From Dyella mobilis (lineage in GTDB: Bacteria; Pseudomonadota; Gammaproteobacteria; Xanthomonadales; Rhodanobacteraceae), in contig NZ_JADIKF010000040.1 of NCBI RefSeq assembly GCF_016904945.1, positions 558,001-622,000 of the forward strand: DNA of 64,000 nucleotides. Reading direction: 5' to 3'. A program made the translations under genes and the position numbers. The notes beneath the pieces were generated by a model, which was not told where the DNA came from, searched no databases, and worked only from the letters and a program-made list of their open reading frames with translations. Shown here in pieces: positions 1 through 6,211 of this stretch. Each line of letters opens with the position of its first letter. The first letter of the stretch is position 1.

Positions 1-120
1 TATTTTTCTATCCATAATTCGCCCTTTTTAATTGGTATCCAGCACTTGCTGCAAGCCTAAAGGATTCCGGCTTGGCTGCGCTCTGCGGGCGCACTAATGC
101 TGAATGAATAGTAAACGCAA

Positions 121-179
121 GTCAGCTTTCTGACACATTCGGCTGTCAGTATATTGACAATATTGGTCAGCATCCTGAC
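121..179. promoter_or_regulatory. Three tandem GTCAG-N5-TGAC operator-like sites
   Basis: Three 14-bp near-palindromes share the pattern GTCAG-N5-TGAC: 121-134 (spacer CTTTC), 145-158 (TATAT) and 166-179 (CATCC). Starts are 24 and 21 bp apart, about two helical turns. The second and third overlap the -35 and -10 hexamers of the promoter at 154-182. This layout is typical of a phage-type repressor operator array, and it sits directly upstream of the first gene of the long DGR-containing operon. The regulator is not identifiable in this window. Confidence 0.65.
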
Positions 180-182
180 AAT
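154..182 (+). promoter_or_regulatory. Sigma70-like promoter for the DGR-containing operon
   Basis: A perfect -35 TTGACA (154-159) is followed after 17 bp by GACAAT (177-182), a 4/6 match to the -10 consensus. The first gene starts at 221, leaving a leader of roughly 30 nt. Both hexamers are covered by operator-like palindromes, so repression is the likely control. No other promoter of comparable quality was seen in the operon. Confidence 0.5.
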
Positions 183-220
183 CTCCCACATCGCCTTCAC
201 CGAAGGCCTGGGAGACCAGC

Positions 221-409
221 ATGTCCCGCCTCGACTACCTCCAGCACCAGAGCGCCACGCTGCACGTCGACGCCCTGCTCATCCGCGTCCGCACGAATCC
301 GGCCTACCTGCCCGAGCGCCTTCCGCCGCGCAAGCTCTCGACCCCTTTCGCAACCGTGCTGCTGGTGATCGCCGTCCTGGCCATCAGCGCCTTCGCCACC
401 CGCGCCTAA
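221..409 (+). CDS. Small single-pass membrane protein, unknown function
   Basis: 62 residues. The first ~40 are polar and carry several arginines; residues about 41-58 (rich in V, L, I, A) form one predicted membrane segment close to the C-terminus. The ATG at 221 has a GGGAGA Shine-Dalgarno at good spacing. It is the first gene after the operator array and is followed 31 nt later by the first variable-protein gene. I do not recognise the family. It could be a holin-like, exclusion or anchor protein, but nothing in the sequence decides this. Confidence 0.55.
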   Translation: MSRLDYLQHQSATLHVDALLIRVRTNPAYLPERLPPRKLSTPFATVLLVIAVLAISAFATRA

Positions 410-440
410 CCCTTCCTCAGCCCATCCGGGAGACGTCTTC

Positions 441-875
441 ATGTCCGCACAGCTCGCATCTGCTCCGGTTTCTCGCTTCACCAAGCAGCACCCTGCCACG
501 CATACCAGCGTGATCGACGCCGCGGCAGGTCTCGAATGGGCCGTCAACGTGCCGAGCCTGCAGGGCAAGTTCATGACGTACGAGGAAGCCAAGAAGGCCA
601 TAGCCGAGCTGGATCACGGTGGCCGCAAGGACTGGCGCCTGCCGACACCACACGAACTGTTCTCCCTGGTCGGCTACACGCATGGCAACAAGGTGTACGA
701 CGCCGACGCCTTCCCCGACATGCGTACCGATGACTGGTACTGGACGGATCAGGTGAATCCGGCCGCTACGTCCTGCGTCTTCGCCGTGACCTTCGGCAGC
801 GGCGCCGTCTTCTACCTCAATCGCCACCTCAAGGCTTTCTGCCGGCCGGTGGCGTCCGTGCCCGCCCGTCAGTGA
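441..875 (+). CDS. DGR variable protein 1 (DUF1566/Lcl_C-like)
   Basis: 144 residues, no signal peptide or membrane segment. Residues ~30-140 resemble the DUF1566 (Lcl C-terminal) domain, a C-type-lectin-like fold used as a DGR target in other systems: it has KDWRLPTPHEL near residue 63, an FPDM segment, a W-YWT segment and a terminal VFAV...AFCRPV block. Residues 110-144 are encoded by variable region 1. Compared with the template, codons for N/Y/T have become C, T, G, S, A, F, Y, H and L, all through changes at template adenines. SD GGAGA precedes the ATG. Its role (virion adhesin, surface or cytosolic ligand binder) is unknown; the lack of a signal sequence fits a virion or cytosolic protein. 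Confidence 0.85.
   Translation: MSAQLASAPVSRFTKQHPATHTSVIDAAAGLEWAVNVPSLQGKFMTYEEAKKAIAELDHGGRKDWRLPTPHELFSLVGYTHGNKVYDADAFPDMRTDDWYWTDQVNPAATSCVFAVTFGSGAVFYLNRHLKAFCRPVASVPARQ
768..874 (+). repeat. DGR variable region VR1
   Basis: 107 bp aligned without gaps to the template repeat at 6697-6803. There are 13 differences at template adenines (A to G, C or T) and one further difference, the boundary base C instead of G at 870. The adenine-free 3' block (834-869) is identical to the template and to the other two variable regions. The stop codon TGA (873-875) overlaps the end of the repeat. A conserved GATTGA-N3-TTGA follows, shared by all three VRs but absent after the TR. Confidence 0.95.
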
Positions 876-901
876 TTGATTTTTGAACTCTGGAGAGCGT
901 C

Positions 902-1279
902 ATGCAAAGCGTGAGCAAGGTTCATCCGATCATGTCTACTGCGCTCGCTGGCGTAGCGCCGCCGCAGGATGCGGCCGTGTCGCGCATTCGCCAGCTCGAA
1001 GCGCAGTTGCTCGACCTGGAGCGGCGCCTTTCCTTCCAGAAGGAGGCGACTGCACAGCTCGCCGCTCAGCTCGAGGAGCTTTGCCCGCACAGCACCACAG
1101 CAGAGATGCCGGATGGCTCCGAAGTGCCGGCGCCAGCCGAGGTCGTTCGCAGTGCCTTGGTGTGGTTGCGCGAGAAGCATGACCTGGAGTTCTACGACCG
1201 CATCGACGAACAGACGCTACTCCATTTCGAGGTCGAGAAGGCTGAGCTGCGTATCGCGGCCAGGGAAGGTGCGCTGTGA
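902..1279 (+). CDS. Coiled-coil protein, unknown function
   Basis: 125 residues. Residues ~24-62 are a strongly heptad-like helix rich in L, E, Q and R, so a coiled coil is expected; the C-terminal third is acidic and mostly helical. A TGGAGAG Shine-Dalgarno lies just upstream of the ATG. An internal ATG (residue 11) is a possible alternative start. It lies 26 nt after variable protein 1 and its stop overlaps the next gene (GTGA). No family recognised. Position between two variable-protein genes suggests co-expression with them. Confidence 0.6.
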   Translation: MQSVSKVHPIMSTALAGVAPPQDAAVSRIRQLEAQLLDLERRLSFQKEATAQLAAQLEELCPHSTTAEMPDGSEVPAPAEVVRSALVWLREKHDLEFYDRIDEQTLLHFEVEKAELRIAAREGAL

Positions 1280-1410
1280 GCCGCCTATTCCGCTGCAAGC
1301 TCCAGCGCGCCGATGGTATGCGCATCGACTACATCGGCCCCTTCGGTCAGTGGTCTCCGGAATGGCACATCGTCATGCGATACGTGCCGATCCGCCGGAG
1401 GGCTGCGTGA
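1276..1410 (+). CDS. Short basic protein, unknown function
   Basis: 44 residues starting with GTG at 1276, overlapping the preceding stop by 4 nt (GTGA), with GGGAAGG at proper spacing. The protein is arginine-rich, with an aromatic stretch (DYIGPFGQWSPEWH) and the basic end RRRAA. Its stop TGA shares a base with the next ATG (TGATG at 1408-1412). Support comes from tight packing and ribosome sites; no function can be assigned. Confidence 0.5.
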   Translation: MSRLFRCKLQRADGMRIDYIGPFGQWSPEWHIVMRYVPIRRRAA

Positions 1411-1622
1411 TGTGCCTCGCCGCTATATCCGACTACGACCTTGAGACCCAGCGCCAAATGTGCGCACTCGAAGCCATGCTGGCGGATCGCCGCCGCAAAG
1501 AACTCGCTATCGATGAAGGCATCCGTGCGCGAGCCAACCGTTTTATGCCAACCGCTTCGGTGGAAGCGTCCCCCTGCGTGGAAGCCGGGGCGGTTGGCGC
1601 CTATCAGGAGAAGGCGGCATGA
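1410..1622 (+). CDS. Small protein, unknown function
   Basis: 70 residues, ATG at 1410 overlapping the previous stop, with GGAGGG about 6 nt upstream. Predicted to be largely helical with charged residues in the first 45 positions (repeated RQ, RRRKE), then a Pro/Ala/Val-rich tail. The same frame is open further upstream (from 969), but that part runs antiparallel in reading frame to the coiled-coil gene and has no start signal, so the short form is preferred. Stop overlaps the next start by 4 nt. No family recognised. Confidence 0.5.
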   Translation: MCLAAISDYDLETQRQMCALEAMLADRRRKELAIDEGIRARANRFMPTASVEASPCVEAGAVGAYQEKAA

Positions 1623-1819
1623 CCATCGAACTCCTCGCGGAAATAACCGGACGCGACAAGCAATGGAGTGAATTGGCCGCGCCCGTATTCCCTGACGAAA
1701 CGCAGATGCGCATGCGTGCGCAATCGATCCTCTCTGGCGGGGAGATTGGTCAGTGTCCTCCGCTCACTCTCGACCAGGCGCGCGATGTGATCGCTTGGTA
1801 TCAGCCCCTAAGCCACTAA
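1619..1819 (+). CDS. Small protein, unknown function
   Basis: 66 residues, ATG at 1619 in an ATGA overlap with the preceding gene and AGGAGAAGG 5-12 nt upstream, one of the best ribosome sites in the operon. The sequence is mildly acidic, ends PLTLDQARDVIAWYQPLSH, and has no membrane segment. It precedes variable protein 2 by 14 nt. No family recognised. Confidence 0.5.
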   Translation: MTIELLAEITGRDKQWSELAAPVFPDETQMRMRAQSILSGGEIGQCPPLTLDQARDVIAWYQPLSH

Positions 1820-1833
1820 TCCAGGAATAAGCC

Positions 1834-2265
1834 ATGACCTTCATCAAGCACAAGCTCGGCGCGGATCTGCAACCGGTCGAGACCGGCCACGTCATCGTGC
1901 ACAACGAAACGCTCGGCCTGTACGAGTCCGTCAATGCACCCGGCTTCGATCAGCGCATGAACGATGCGGACACCGACGCCGCAGTCGCTAAGCTCAACGC
2001 GGACAGCTATCTCGGCATTACCACCTGGCGCAGGCCGGAGCCGTGGGAATCGCTGACGCAGGTCAAGTACGTCGATGAAGACGTGATGGCGGATCGCGAT
2101 TTCTACCCCGATATGCAGGGCGCCTATTACTGGACAGGCCAGACGGTGCCTTGGAGTACGTCCTTCGTCTTCGCCGTGTACTTCGACGGCGGCAGCGTCT
2201 ACGACCTCACTCGCTACTACAGGGCTTTCTGCCGGCCGGTGGCGTCCGTGCCCGCCCGTCAGTGA
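1834..2265 (+). CDS. DGR variable protein 2 (DUF1566/Lcl_C-like)
   Basis: 143 residues, no signal peptide. The same architecture as variable protein 1 with a diverged N-terminus: a TTWRRPEPWESL segment in place of DWRLPTPHEL, FYPDM, AYYWTGQ, then VFAV and the invariant AFCRPVASVPARQ end. Residues 109-143 are encoded by VR2. The diversified positions read F, Y, D, G, S, Y, D, T, Y, Y and R, a tyrosine/aspartate/glycine-rich set like a binding surface. SD CAGGAA precedes the ATG at 1834. It is more like variable protein 3 than protein 1 (shared LGxTTWRxP), so the family probably arose by duplication inside the element. Confidence 0.85.
   Translation: MTFIKHKLGADLQPVETGHVIVHNETLGLYESVNAPGFDQRMNDADTDAAVAKLNADSYLGITTWRRPEPWESLTQVKYVDEDVMADRDFYPDMQGAYYWTGQTVPWSTSFVFAVYFDGGSVYDLTRYYRAFCRPVASVPARQ
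2158..2264 (+). repeat. DGR variable region VR2
   Basis: 107 bp, gap-free match to the template at 6697-6803. There are 12 substitutions, all at template adenines, plus the VR-type C at 2260 where the template has G. The adenine-free block 2224-2259 is identical to the template. The gene's stop codon (2263-2265) overlaps the repeat end and is followed by the VR-specific GATTGA-N3-TTGA element. Confidence 0.95.
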
Positions 2266-2295
2266 TTGAACTTTGATCATCCCTTCCAACACCGC

Positions 2296-2319
2296 GCCGG
2301 CCGGATAGCCGGCAGAGGA
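2296..2319 (+). promoter_or_regulatory. Hairpin plus AGAGGA ribosome-site leader
   Basis: GCCGGC (2296-2301), a 6-nt loop and GCCGGC (2308-2313) form a GC hairpin that abuts the Shine-Dalgarno AGAGGA (2314-2319) of the gene at 2325. The same arrangement, CAACACCG then a GC-rich 6-bp hairpin then AGAGGATTC, recurs before the gene at 3564. A hairpin touching the ribosome site could tune translation or reflect a duplicated leader. Confidence 0.45.
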
Positions 2320-2324
2320 TTCCC

Positions 2325-3524
2325 ATGATCGTGTTCGAGAACCCTGGCGAGATCGACATCCGCTCGATTTCCACCTTTGGGGTCAGCGTTAAGGAAAGCG
2401 ACAACCCGATCGGCTTCTTCGGCACGGGCCTGAAATATGCCATTGCCGTGCTTCTGCGAACCGGCCACGGCATCACCATCCATTCCGGCGCGACCGTCGT
2501 CGAGTTCAGCAAGCGCGCCGAAGTCGTCCGTGGCCAGGAATTCGACTTCGTGATGATGTCCCTCAACGGCGCCGAGCCGTTTCCGATGGGCTTCACGACG
2601 GAACTTGGCAAGACCTGGGAACTGTGGATGGCTTATCGCGAGATCGCCTGCAACTGCAAAGATGAGGCAGGAAGCGCCTCGCGCACGAACGACGATTTTT
2701 CCCCTATTGCGGGTATCACGCGGGTGTTTGTCACTGGCGACGCGTTCGCGGATGTGCACTCGAACCGTCGAGATTACCTGCTCGAGGACGAGTCTGATTT
2801 CGTACTACCAGGCCTCGAGGTGCGCAGGCGACCGTCAACCGCGTTCTTTTATCGCGGGGTTCGAGTGATGAATCTGCAGCGCCCGTCGCTCTATACCTTC
2901 AACCAGACGGCGACGCTCGAACTGACCGAAGACCGCACGGTAAAAAATTCTTGGAGCGTGCAGCATCGGATCGCCAATGCCCTGCTCGAATGCGAAAACG
3001 AGCCGTTTCTCTATTCGATCCTTACTGCACCATCCGACTCCTTTGAGGGGCATATCGATTTCGACTGGGGCGGCATAACGCCAGGCTCTGCGTTCATGAA
3101 GGTAATGCGCGAATGCGTTGCTGACCGCGTCACGAAGCTCAACGTTTCTGCCCTCAAGAAGTTCAATGAGCATTGCAAGGACCTTATTCAGCCGCGCGAA
3201 ATCGAGTTGACACGGGTCCAGCAGATGACCATGGAGAAGGCACTCGACTTCTGCGGTCGCATCGGCTTCCAAATCCGAGACGCCTATCCCATCAGGGTTG
3301 TCGAAAGTCTCGGCGAAGGTTGCCTCGGTTTGGCGAAGGATCAGACGATTTACATCGCCGAACGCGTCTTCCATCTCGGCGGTACGAAGCAGCTCGCATC
3401 CACCCTGATCGAGGAATACCTCCATCTGCGTCAGGGCTGGCACGACCTCACGCGCGAGTTGCAGAGCTTCCTTTTTGACAAGGTCGTAAGTCTTGGCGAA
3501 GAGCTGACCGGTCAACCCCTTTAG
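2325..3524 (+). CDS. GHKL-type ATPase-like phage protein, unknown role
   Basis: 399 residues. An N-terminal segment NPIGFFGTGLKYAIAVLL (about 27-44) resembles the glycine-rich ATP-lid motif of GHKL ATPases (Hsp90, MutL, histidine kinases); the preceding aspartate/asparagine boxes are not clearly seen, so this is tentative. The C-terminal part has STLIEEYLHLRQGW (about 362-375), similar in shape to a zinc-peptidase HExxH helix but with E in place of the first H. No signal peptide. It follows variable protein 2 and precedes the recombination genes, with a hairpin leader before its ribosome site. Proteins of this kind occur in temperate phages without an assigned function. Start chosen at the ATG with AGAGGA. 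Confidence 0.6.
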   Translation: MIVFENPGEIDIRSISTFGVSVKESDNPIGFFGTGLKYAIAVLLRTGHGITIHSGATVVEFSKRAEVVRGQEFDFVMMSLNGAEPFPMGFTTELGKTWELWMAYREIACNCKDEAGSASRTNDDFSPIAGITRVFVTGDAFADVHSNRRDYLLEDESDFVLPGLEVRRRPSTAFFYRGVRVMNLQRPSLYTFNQTATLELTEDRTVKNSWSVQHRIANALLECENEPFLYSILTAPSDSFEGHIDFDWGGITPGSAFMKVMRECVADRVTKLNVSALKKFNEHCKDLIQPREIELTRVQQMTMEKALDFCGRIGFQIRDAYPIRVVESLGEGCLGLAKDQTIYIAERVFHLGGTKQLASTLIEEYLHLRQGWHDLTRELQSFLFDKVVSLGEELTGQPL

Positions 3525-3534
3525 TCAACACCGT

Positions 3535-3557
3535 GCGCGCCGGCTGCGCGCAGAGGA
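3535..3557 (+). promoter_or_regulatory. Hairpin plus AGAGGA ribosome-site leader, second copy
   Basis: GCGCGC (3535-3540), loop CGGCT, GCGCGC (3546-3551), directly followed by AGAGGA (3552-3557) for the ATG at 3564. The flanks CAACACCG and AGAGGATTC match the leader at 2296-2319 while the stem bases differ yet still pair, a covariation-like pattern favouring a real RNA structure. Confidence 0.45.
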
Positions 3558-3563
3558 TTCGAT

Positions 3564-4415
3564 ATGAGCGGACAGCTCGCACAAATGAAGCAACAAGCGG
3601 TAGCCGTATACGGTGAGCAAAGCCTCACAGCAGCAGACATCCGCGCCCAAGTGAATCTGATTCAGGACGTGATGCGCTCCGTCATGATTGATGGCACTCA
3701 TTACGGCAAGATACCTGGCACGCAATCGCAGAGCCTCTATAAGGCGGGCGCCGAGAAGTTAATGGCCGTTTTCCGTCTCGGCTCGGATGTGGATGTCGAA
3801 GACCTCGGCGAATCCGGCGAGATCCACTATCGGGTCAAGTACAAAATCTTGTCGCCGGACGGGCGCCTGCTTGGCGTCGGTGTCGGCGAATGCTCCTCAC
3901 AGGAAGAGAAGTACGCATGGCGCAGGCCTGTGTGTAAGGAGGAGTTCGACGACATCCCGGAGAACATGCGCCGCGTCAAATATAAGCAGTGGCAGGGCAA
4001 GACTGAGAAGCAACAGCAGGTCCGCACGAATCCCAACGACGTGCGCAACACCATCCTCAAAATGGCGAAGAAACGCGCCATGGTCGACGCGGTACTGACC
4101 GTGACGGCTGCGTCCGATATCTTCACCCAGGACATCGAAGACCTGCCCGAGGAGCTACGCGAACAGGTAGCCGAGGATGCACGCGCCCGCGCACGGCCGG
4201 GAGCACAAGCGGTCAAGCGCACGGTTCCGGAAGATTCGCCCGAACGGCAAGCGCTCATCGCTGACCTGTATGCCGTGGCAGACAATGGAACAGAGGATCT
4301 GCGTAAGACCTGGGAGGCGCTCAGCAAGGATCAGCGCGCCCTGGTGGCTGATCAGCTAGACACACTCAAGGATCGCGCCACTGCTGCTGACGCGGTTTCG
4401 CAGGAGGCTGAGTAA
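3564..4415 (+). CDS. Phage protein next to YqaJ nuclease, possible recombination partner
   Basis: 283 residues. The N-terminal half (about 20-180) carries a conserved-looking block: VNLIQDVMRSVMIDGTHYGK, then LYKAGAEKLMAVF and a KMAKKRAMVDAVL helix near 175; the last ~90 residues are acidic and low in structure. Genes of this general form are found in many temperate phages beside YqaJ-type exonucleases, where a single-strand annealing protein would be expected, but I cannot assign it to RecT, Erf or Sak families from sequence alone. It is translationally coupled to the nuclease gene (TAATG overlap at 4413-4417). Start ATG has AGAGGA. Confidence 0.65.
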   Translation: MSGQLAQMKQQAVAVYGEQSLTAADIRAQVNLIQDVMRSVMIDGTHYGKIPGTQSQSLYKAGAEKLMAVFRLGSDVDVEDLGESGEIHYRVKYKILSPDGRLLGVGVGECSSQEEKYAWRRPVCKEEFDDIPENMRRVKYKQWQGKTEKQQQVRTNPNDVRNTILKMAKKRAMVDAVLTVTAASDIFTQDIEDLPEELREQVAEDARARARPGAQAVKRTVPEDSPERQALIADLYAVADNGTEDLRKTWEALSKDQRALVADQLDTLKDRATAADAVSQEAE

Positions 4416-5074
4416 TGGAACAGAACACTCAGGAATGGCGAGACGCTCGCGCTGGCAAGATCACCGCCAGCCGCATGTGCGATGTGATGGCGTTTACTGC
4501 CGGCGATGGCGTCTATAAGAGTGGCCCGCGCAAGGGACAACAGAAAGAAGCCAGGAGCCTCAAGGCGCGCACTGATTATATTGGAGACATCGTCGCAGAG
4601 ATCCTGACCGGCGAGCCGCGCGAGCAGATCAGGGCAAAGACTCTGGATTGGGGTCATGATGTGGAAGCGGCCGCGCGCGCAGCCTATGAGGCTGAGACCG
4701 GCATCATCGTCGTCTGCACTGGTTTCGTCACGCATCCGATAATTCCCTACGTGGGTTGCTCACCGGATGGCCTCATTGCTGACTGCGGACAGACGCAGAT
4801 CAAGTGCCCGCAGAATCCCGCAAATCACATCGAAACGCTGCGCAACGGCATGCCGGAAGAACATATCCCGCAGGTCCAGGGCGAGCTTTATGTGACAGGC
4901 CGCGACTGGTCCGATTTTGTTAGCTATGACCCGCGCATGCCGGAGCATTTGCGGTTGTATCACCAGCGAATTGATCGCGATGAGGAATATATCGCGAAGC
5001 TTGCCGATGCCTGCAACTCGCTATGGGTAGAGGTAATGGAGGCTTTGAAGTTCCTGAATGAGCGTGCGGCATGA
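4415..5074 (+). CDS. YqaJ/lambda-exonuclease family protein with Q in the ExK motif
   Basis: 219 residues. The N-terminal WRDARAGKITASR and the WGHDVEAAARAAYE helix are hallmarks of the YqaJ (lambda exonuclease-like) recombinase fold, a PD-(D/E)xK nuclease that degrades double-stranded ends to load an annealing protein. SPDG gives the first acidic ligand (D118). The usual ExK reads QIK here (Q128, K130), and the 10-residue D-to-Q spacing equals lambda D119-E129, so the second acidic metal ligand appears replaced. It may be impaired or bind metal differently. Coupled to both neighbours by start/stop overlaps (4415 and 5071-5074). Confidence 0.8.
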   Translation: MEQNTQEWRDARAGKITASRMCDVMAFTAGDGVYKSGPRKGQQKEARSLKARTDYIGDIVAEILTGEPREQIRAKTLDWGHDVEAAARAAYEAETGIIVVCTGFVTHPIIPYVGCSPDGLIADCGQTQIKCPQNPANHIETLRNGMPEEHIPQVQGELYVTGRDWSDFVSYDPRMPEHLRLYHQRIDRDEEYIAKLADACNSLWVEVMEALKFLNERAA

Positions 5075-5520
5075 CCTCGACATATGTTCTCCGCAAGAAG
5101 CATCCGGGTCGCGACAACGTCAAATCGAATTTGCATGCTTTCGTTGACCGTCTTCCCGACACCAAATCATGGAAGGTCGAAATCAAGGAAGCACGCCCTG
5201 AGCGATCACTAGACCAGAACGCCGCCATGTATGGCGTTGCCTACGACGTGATTATGGCGGCAACCGGCCTACAAGGCGACGCAGAGAAAAAGCAACTTCA
5301 TCGCGACTTCTGCGGCGAGTTCTTTGGGTGGGTAGACGCAGGCTTAAGTCGGCGTCGCCCACGACGTACCACGACGACGAACGAGTGTGGCGAGCGCGAT
5401 GTTATCGACACCGTAACCATGTCGCAGTTCTACGACTTCATCCAGCGCAAAGCAGCCGAATTTGGCATTGATGTGCCGGACCCCGATCCATTTTGGCGAG
5501 AACGAGCGAAGGCGGCCTGA
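5071..5520 (+). CDS. NinB/Orf-like phage recombination protein
   Basis: 149 residues. Contains RSLDQNAAMYG near residue 48 and a C-terminal TVTMSQFYDFIQRKAAEFGI block, which follow the RTxxQNxxxh and vTMSELIxFI pattern of phage lambda NinB (Orf), a RecFOR-like recombination mediator that binds single-stranded DNA. The basic RRRPRRTTTT in the middle could contact DNA. ATGA overlap with the nuclease gene supports one recombination module of three genes (3564-5520). Assignment rests on these motifs only. Confidence 0.6.
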   Translation: MTSTYVLRKKHPGRDNVKSNLHAFVDRLPDTKSWKVEIKEARPERSLDQNAAMYGVAYDVIMAATGLQGDAEKKQLHRDFCGEFFGWVDAGLSRRRPRRTTTTNECGERDVIDTVTMSQFYDFIQRKAAEFGIDVPDPDPFWRERAKAA

Positions 5521-5594
5521 CAAGCAAGCCGCTTGCGATGAGCCCCTTCTCATGGCTTGAGGTTAGGAAATCTCAATCGCAGGCGGCTTCCTTG
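5521..5594 (+). repeat. 19-bp inverted repeat, large stem-loop upstream of variable protein 3
   Basis: Arms 5521-5539 and 5576-5594 can pair at 18 of 19 positions (one G-U, one C-C mismatch), with a further GAG/CTC extension inside; the loop is about 30 nt. It begins immediately after the NinB-like stop codon and ends 29 nt before the ATG of variable protein 3. No U-tract follows. It could be an attenuator, an RNA-processing site separating the DGR end of the operon, or a small inserted element. Confidence 0.6.
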
Positions 5595-5623
5595 TTCGAC
5601 CACCACCCAGGAGCAACACACCG

Positions 5624-6184
5624 ATGAATGCCCAGGTACGCAATTCCTCCCCGCTCATCCACATTGAGCATTTGACGCTTCAGCTGCCGCCGAGCATCCA
5701 CGGCGATGCGGTCGCTTTTCCGGTCGATCGTGCAGCAGCCGTCAAAGAAGCTCAGCGTTACACGAAGATCGGAGATGACCTGATTCACCTGCCGGACGAT
5801 GCCACGGGTCACAAGGCCGTCCTCGATAGCAAGTTCGGCATCTACCGTGCGGTAGGTGTTTGGCCGGATGCGATCAATGCAGCTGCCACCGAGGAGCGCA
5901 TTGCAGAGCTGAATGCCTCTGGCTATCTCGGCCTCACAACCTGGCGCCAGCCGACCTTGGAAGAAGAGTTCGGCATCGCTGACCACACGAAGTGGAATCC
6001 AGCTTGCGACAAGGCTTTCTTCCCGGATGTGCAGCCGACCTACTATCGCACCAGCACGCCCGATCCTGAGCCTGATTCGTCCTACGTCTTCGCCGTGCTC
6101 TTCTACCGCGGCGGCGTCGGCGGCCTCGCTCGCGGCAACCTGGCTTTCTGCCGGCCGGTGGCGTCCGTGCCCGCCCGTCAGTGA
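5624..6184 (+). CDS. DGR variable protein 3 (DUF1566/Lcl_C-like)
   Basis: 186 residues, about 40 longer than the other two because of an N-terminal extension; no signal peptide. The DUF1566-like part has YLGLTTWRQPTLEEEF, FFPDVQP, TYYRTST and the final VFAV...AFCRPVASVPARQ. Residues 152-186 are VR3-encoded; this copy is the most changed, with L, Y, R, G, G, G, A, G and L at diversified positions. AGGAGC lies about 10 nt before the ATG. It is 27 nt upstream of the avd start, so it is the cis target in the classic target-avd-TR-RT order, whereas the other two targets are 3.8-5.3 kb upstream. Confidence 0.85.
   Translation: MNAQVRNSSPLIHIEHLTLQLPPSIHGDAVAFPVDRAAAVKEAQRYTKIGDDLIHLPDDATGHKAVLDSKFGIYRAVGVWPDAINAAATEERIAELNASGYLGLTTWRQPTLEEEFGIADHTKWNPACDKAFFPDVQPTYYRTSTPDPEPDSSYVFAVLFYRGGVGGLARGNLAFCRPVASVPARQ
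6077..6183 (+). repeat. DGR variable region VR3
   Basis: 107 bp, gap-free to the template. It has 18 substitutions at template adenines (of 22 mutable adenines in the block) and none at any other base except the boundary C/G position (6179). Block 6143-6178 is identical to the template and has no adenine. The stop codon 6182-6184 is formed at the repeat boundary, followed by GATTGA-N3-TTGA. Confidence 0.95.
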
Positions 6185-6211
6185 TTGATTATTGAATATC
6201 GAGAGGTAGCC

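Noticed and set aside
969..1409. N-terminal extension of the 70-residue gene (start at 969)
   Set aside because: It overlaps the coiled-coil gene in another frame and has no ribosome site; the ATG at 1410 has GGAGGG.
1816..2292. Antisense open frames over the variable regions with a common GGHGRHRPAES stretch
   Set aside because: The shared peptide is only the reverse reading of the conserved VR/TR block; they have no starts or neighbours of their own.
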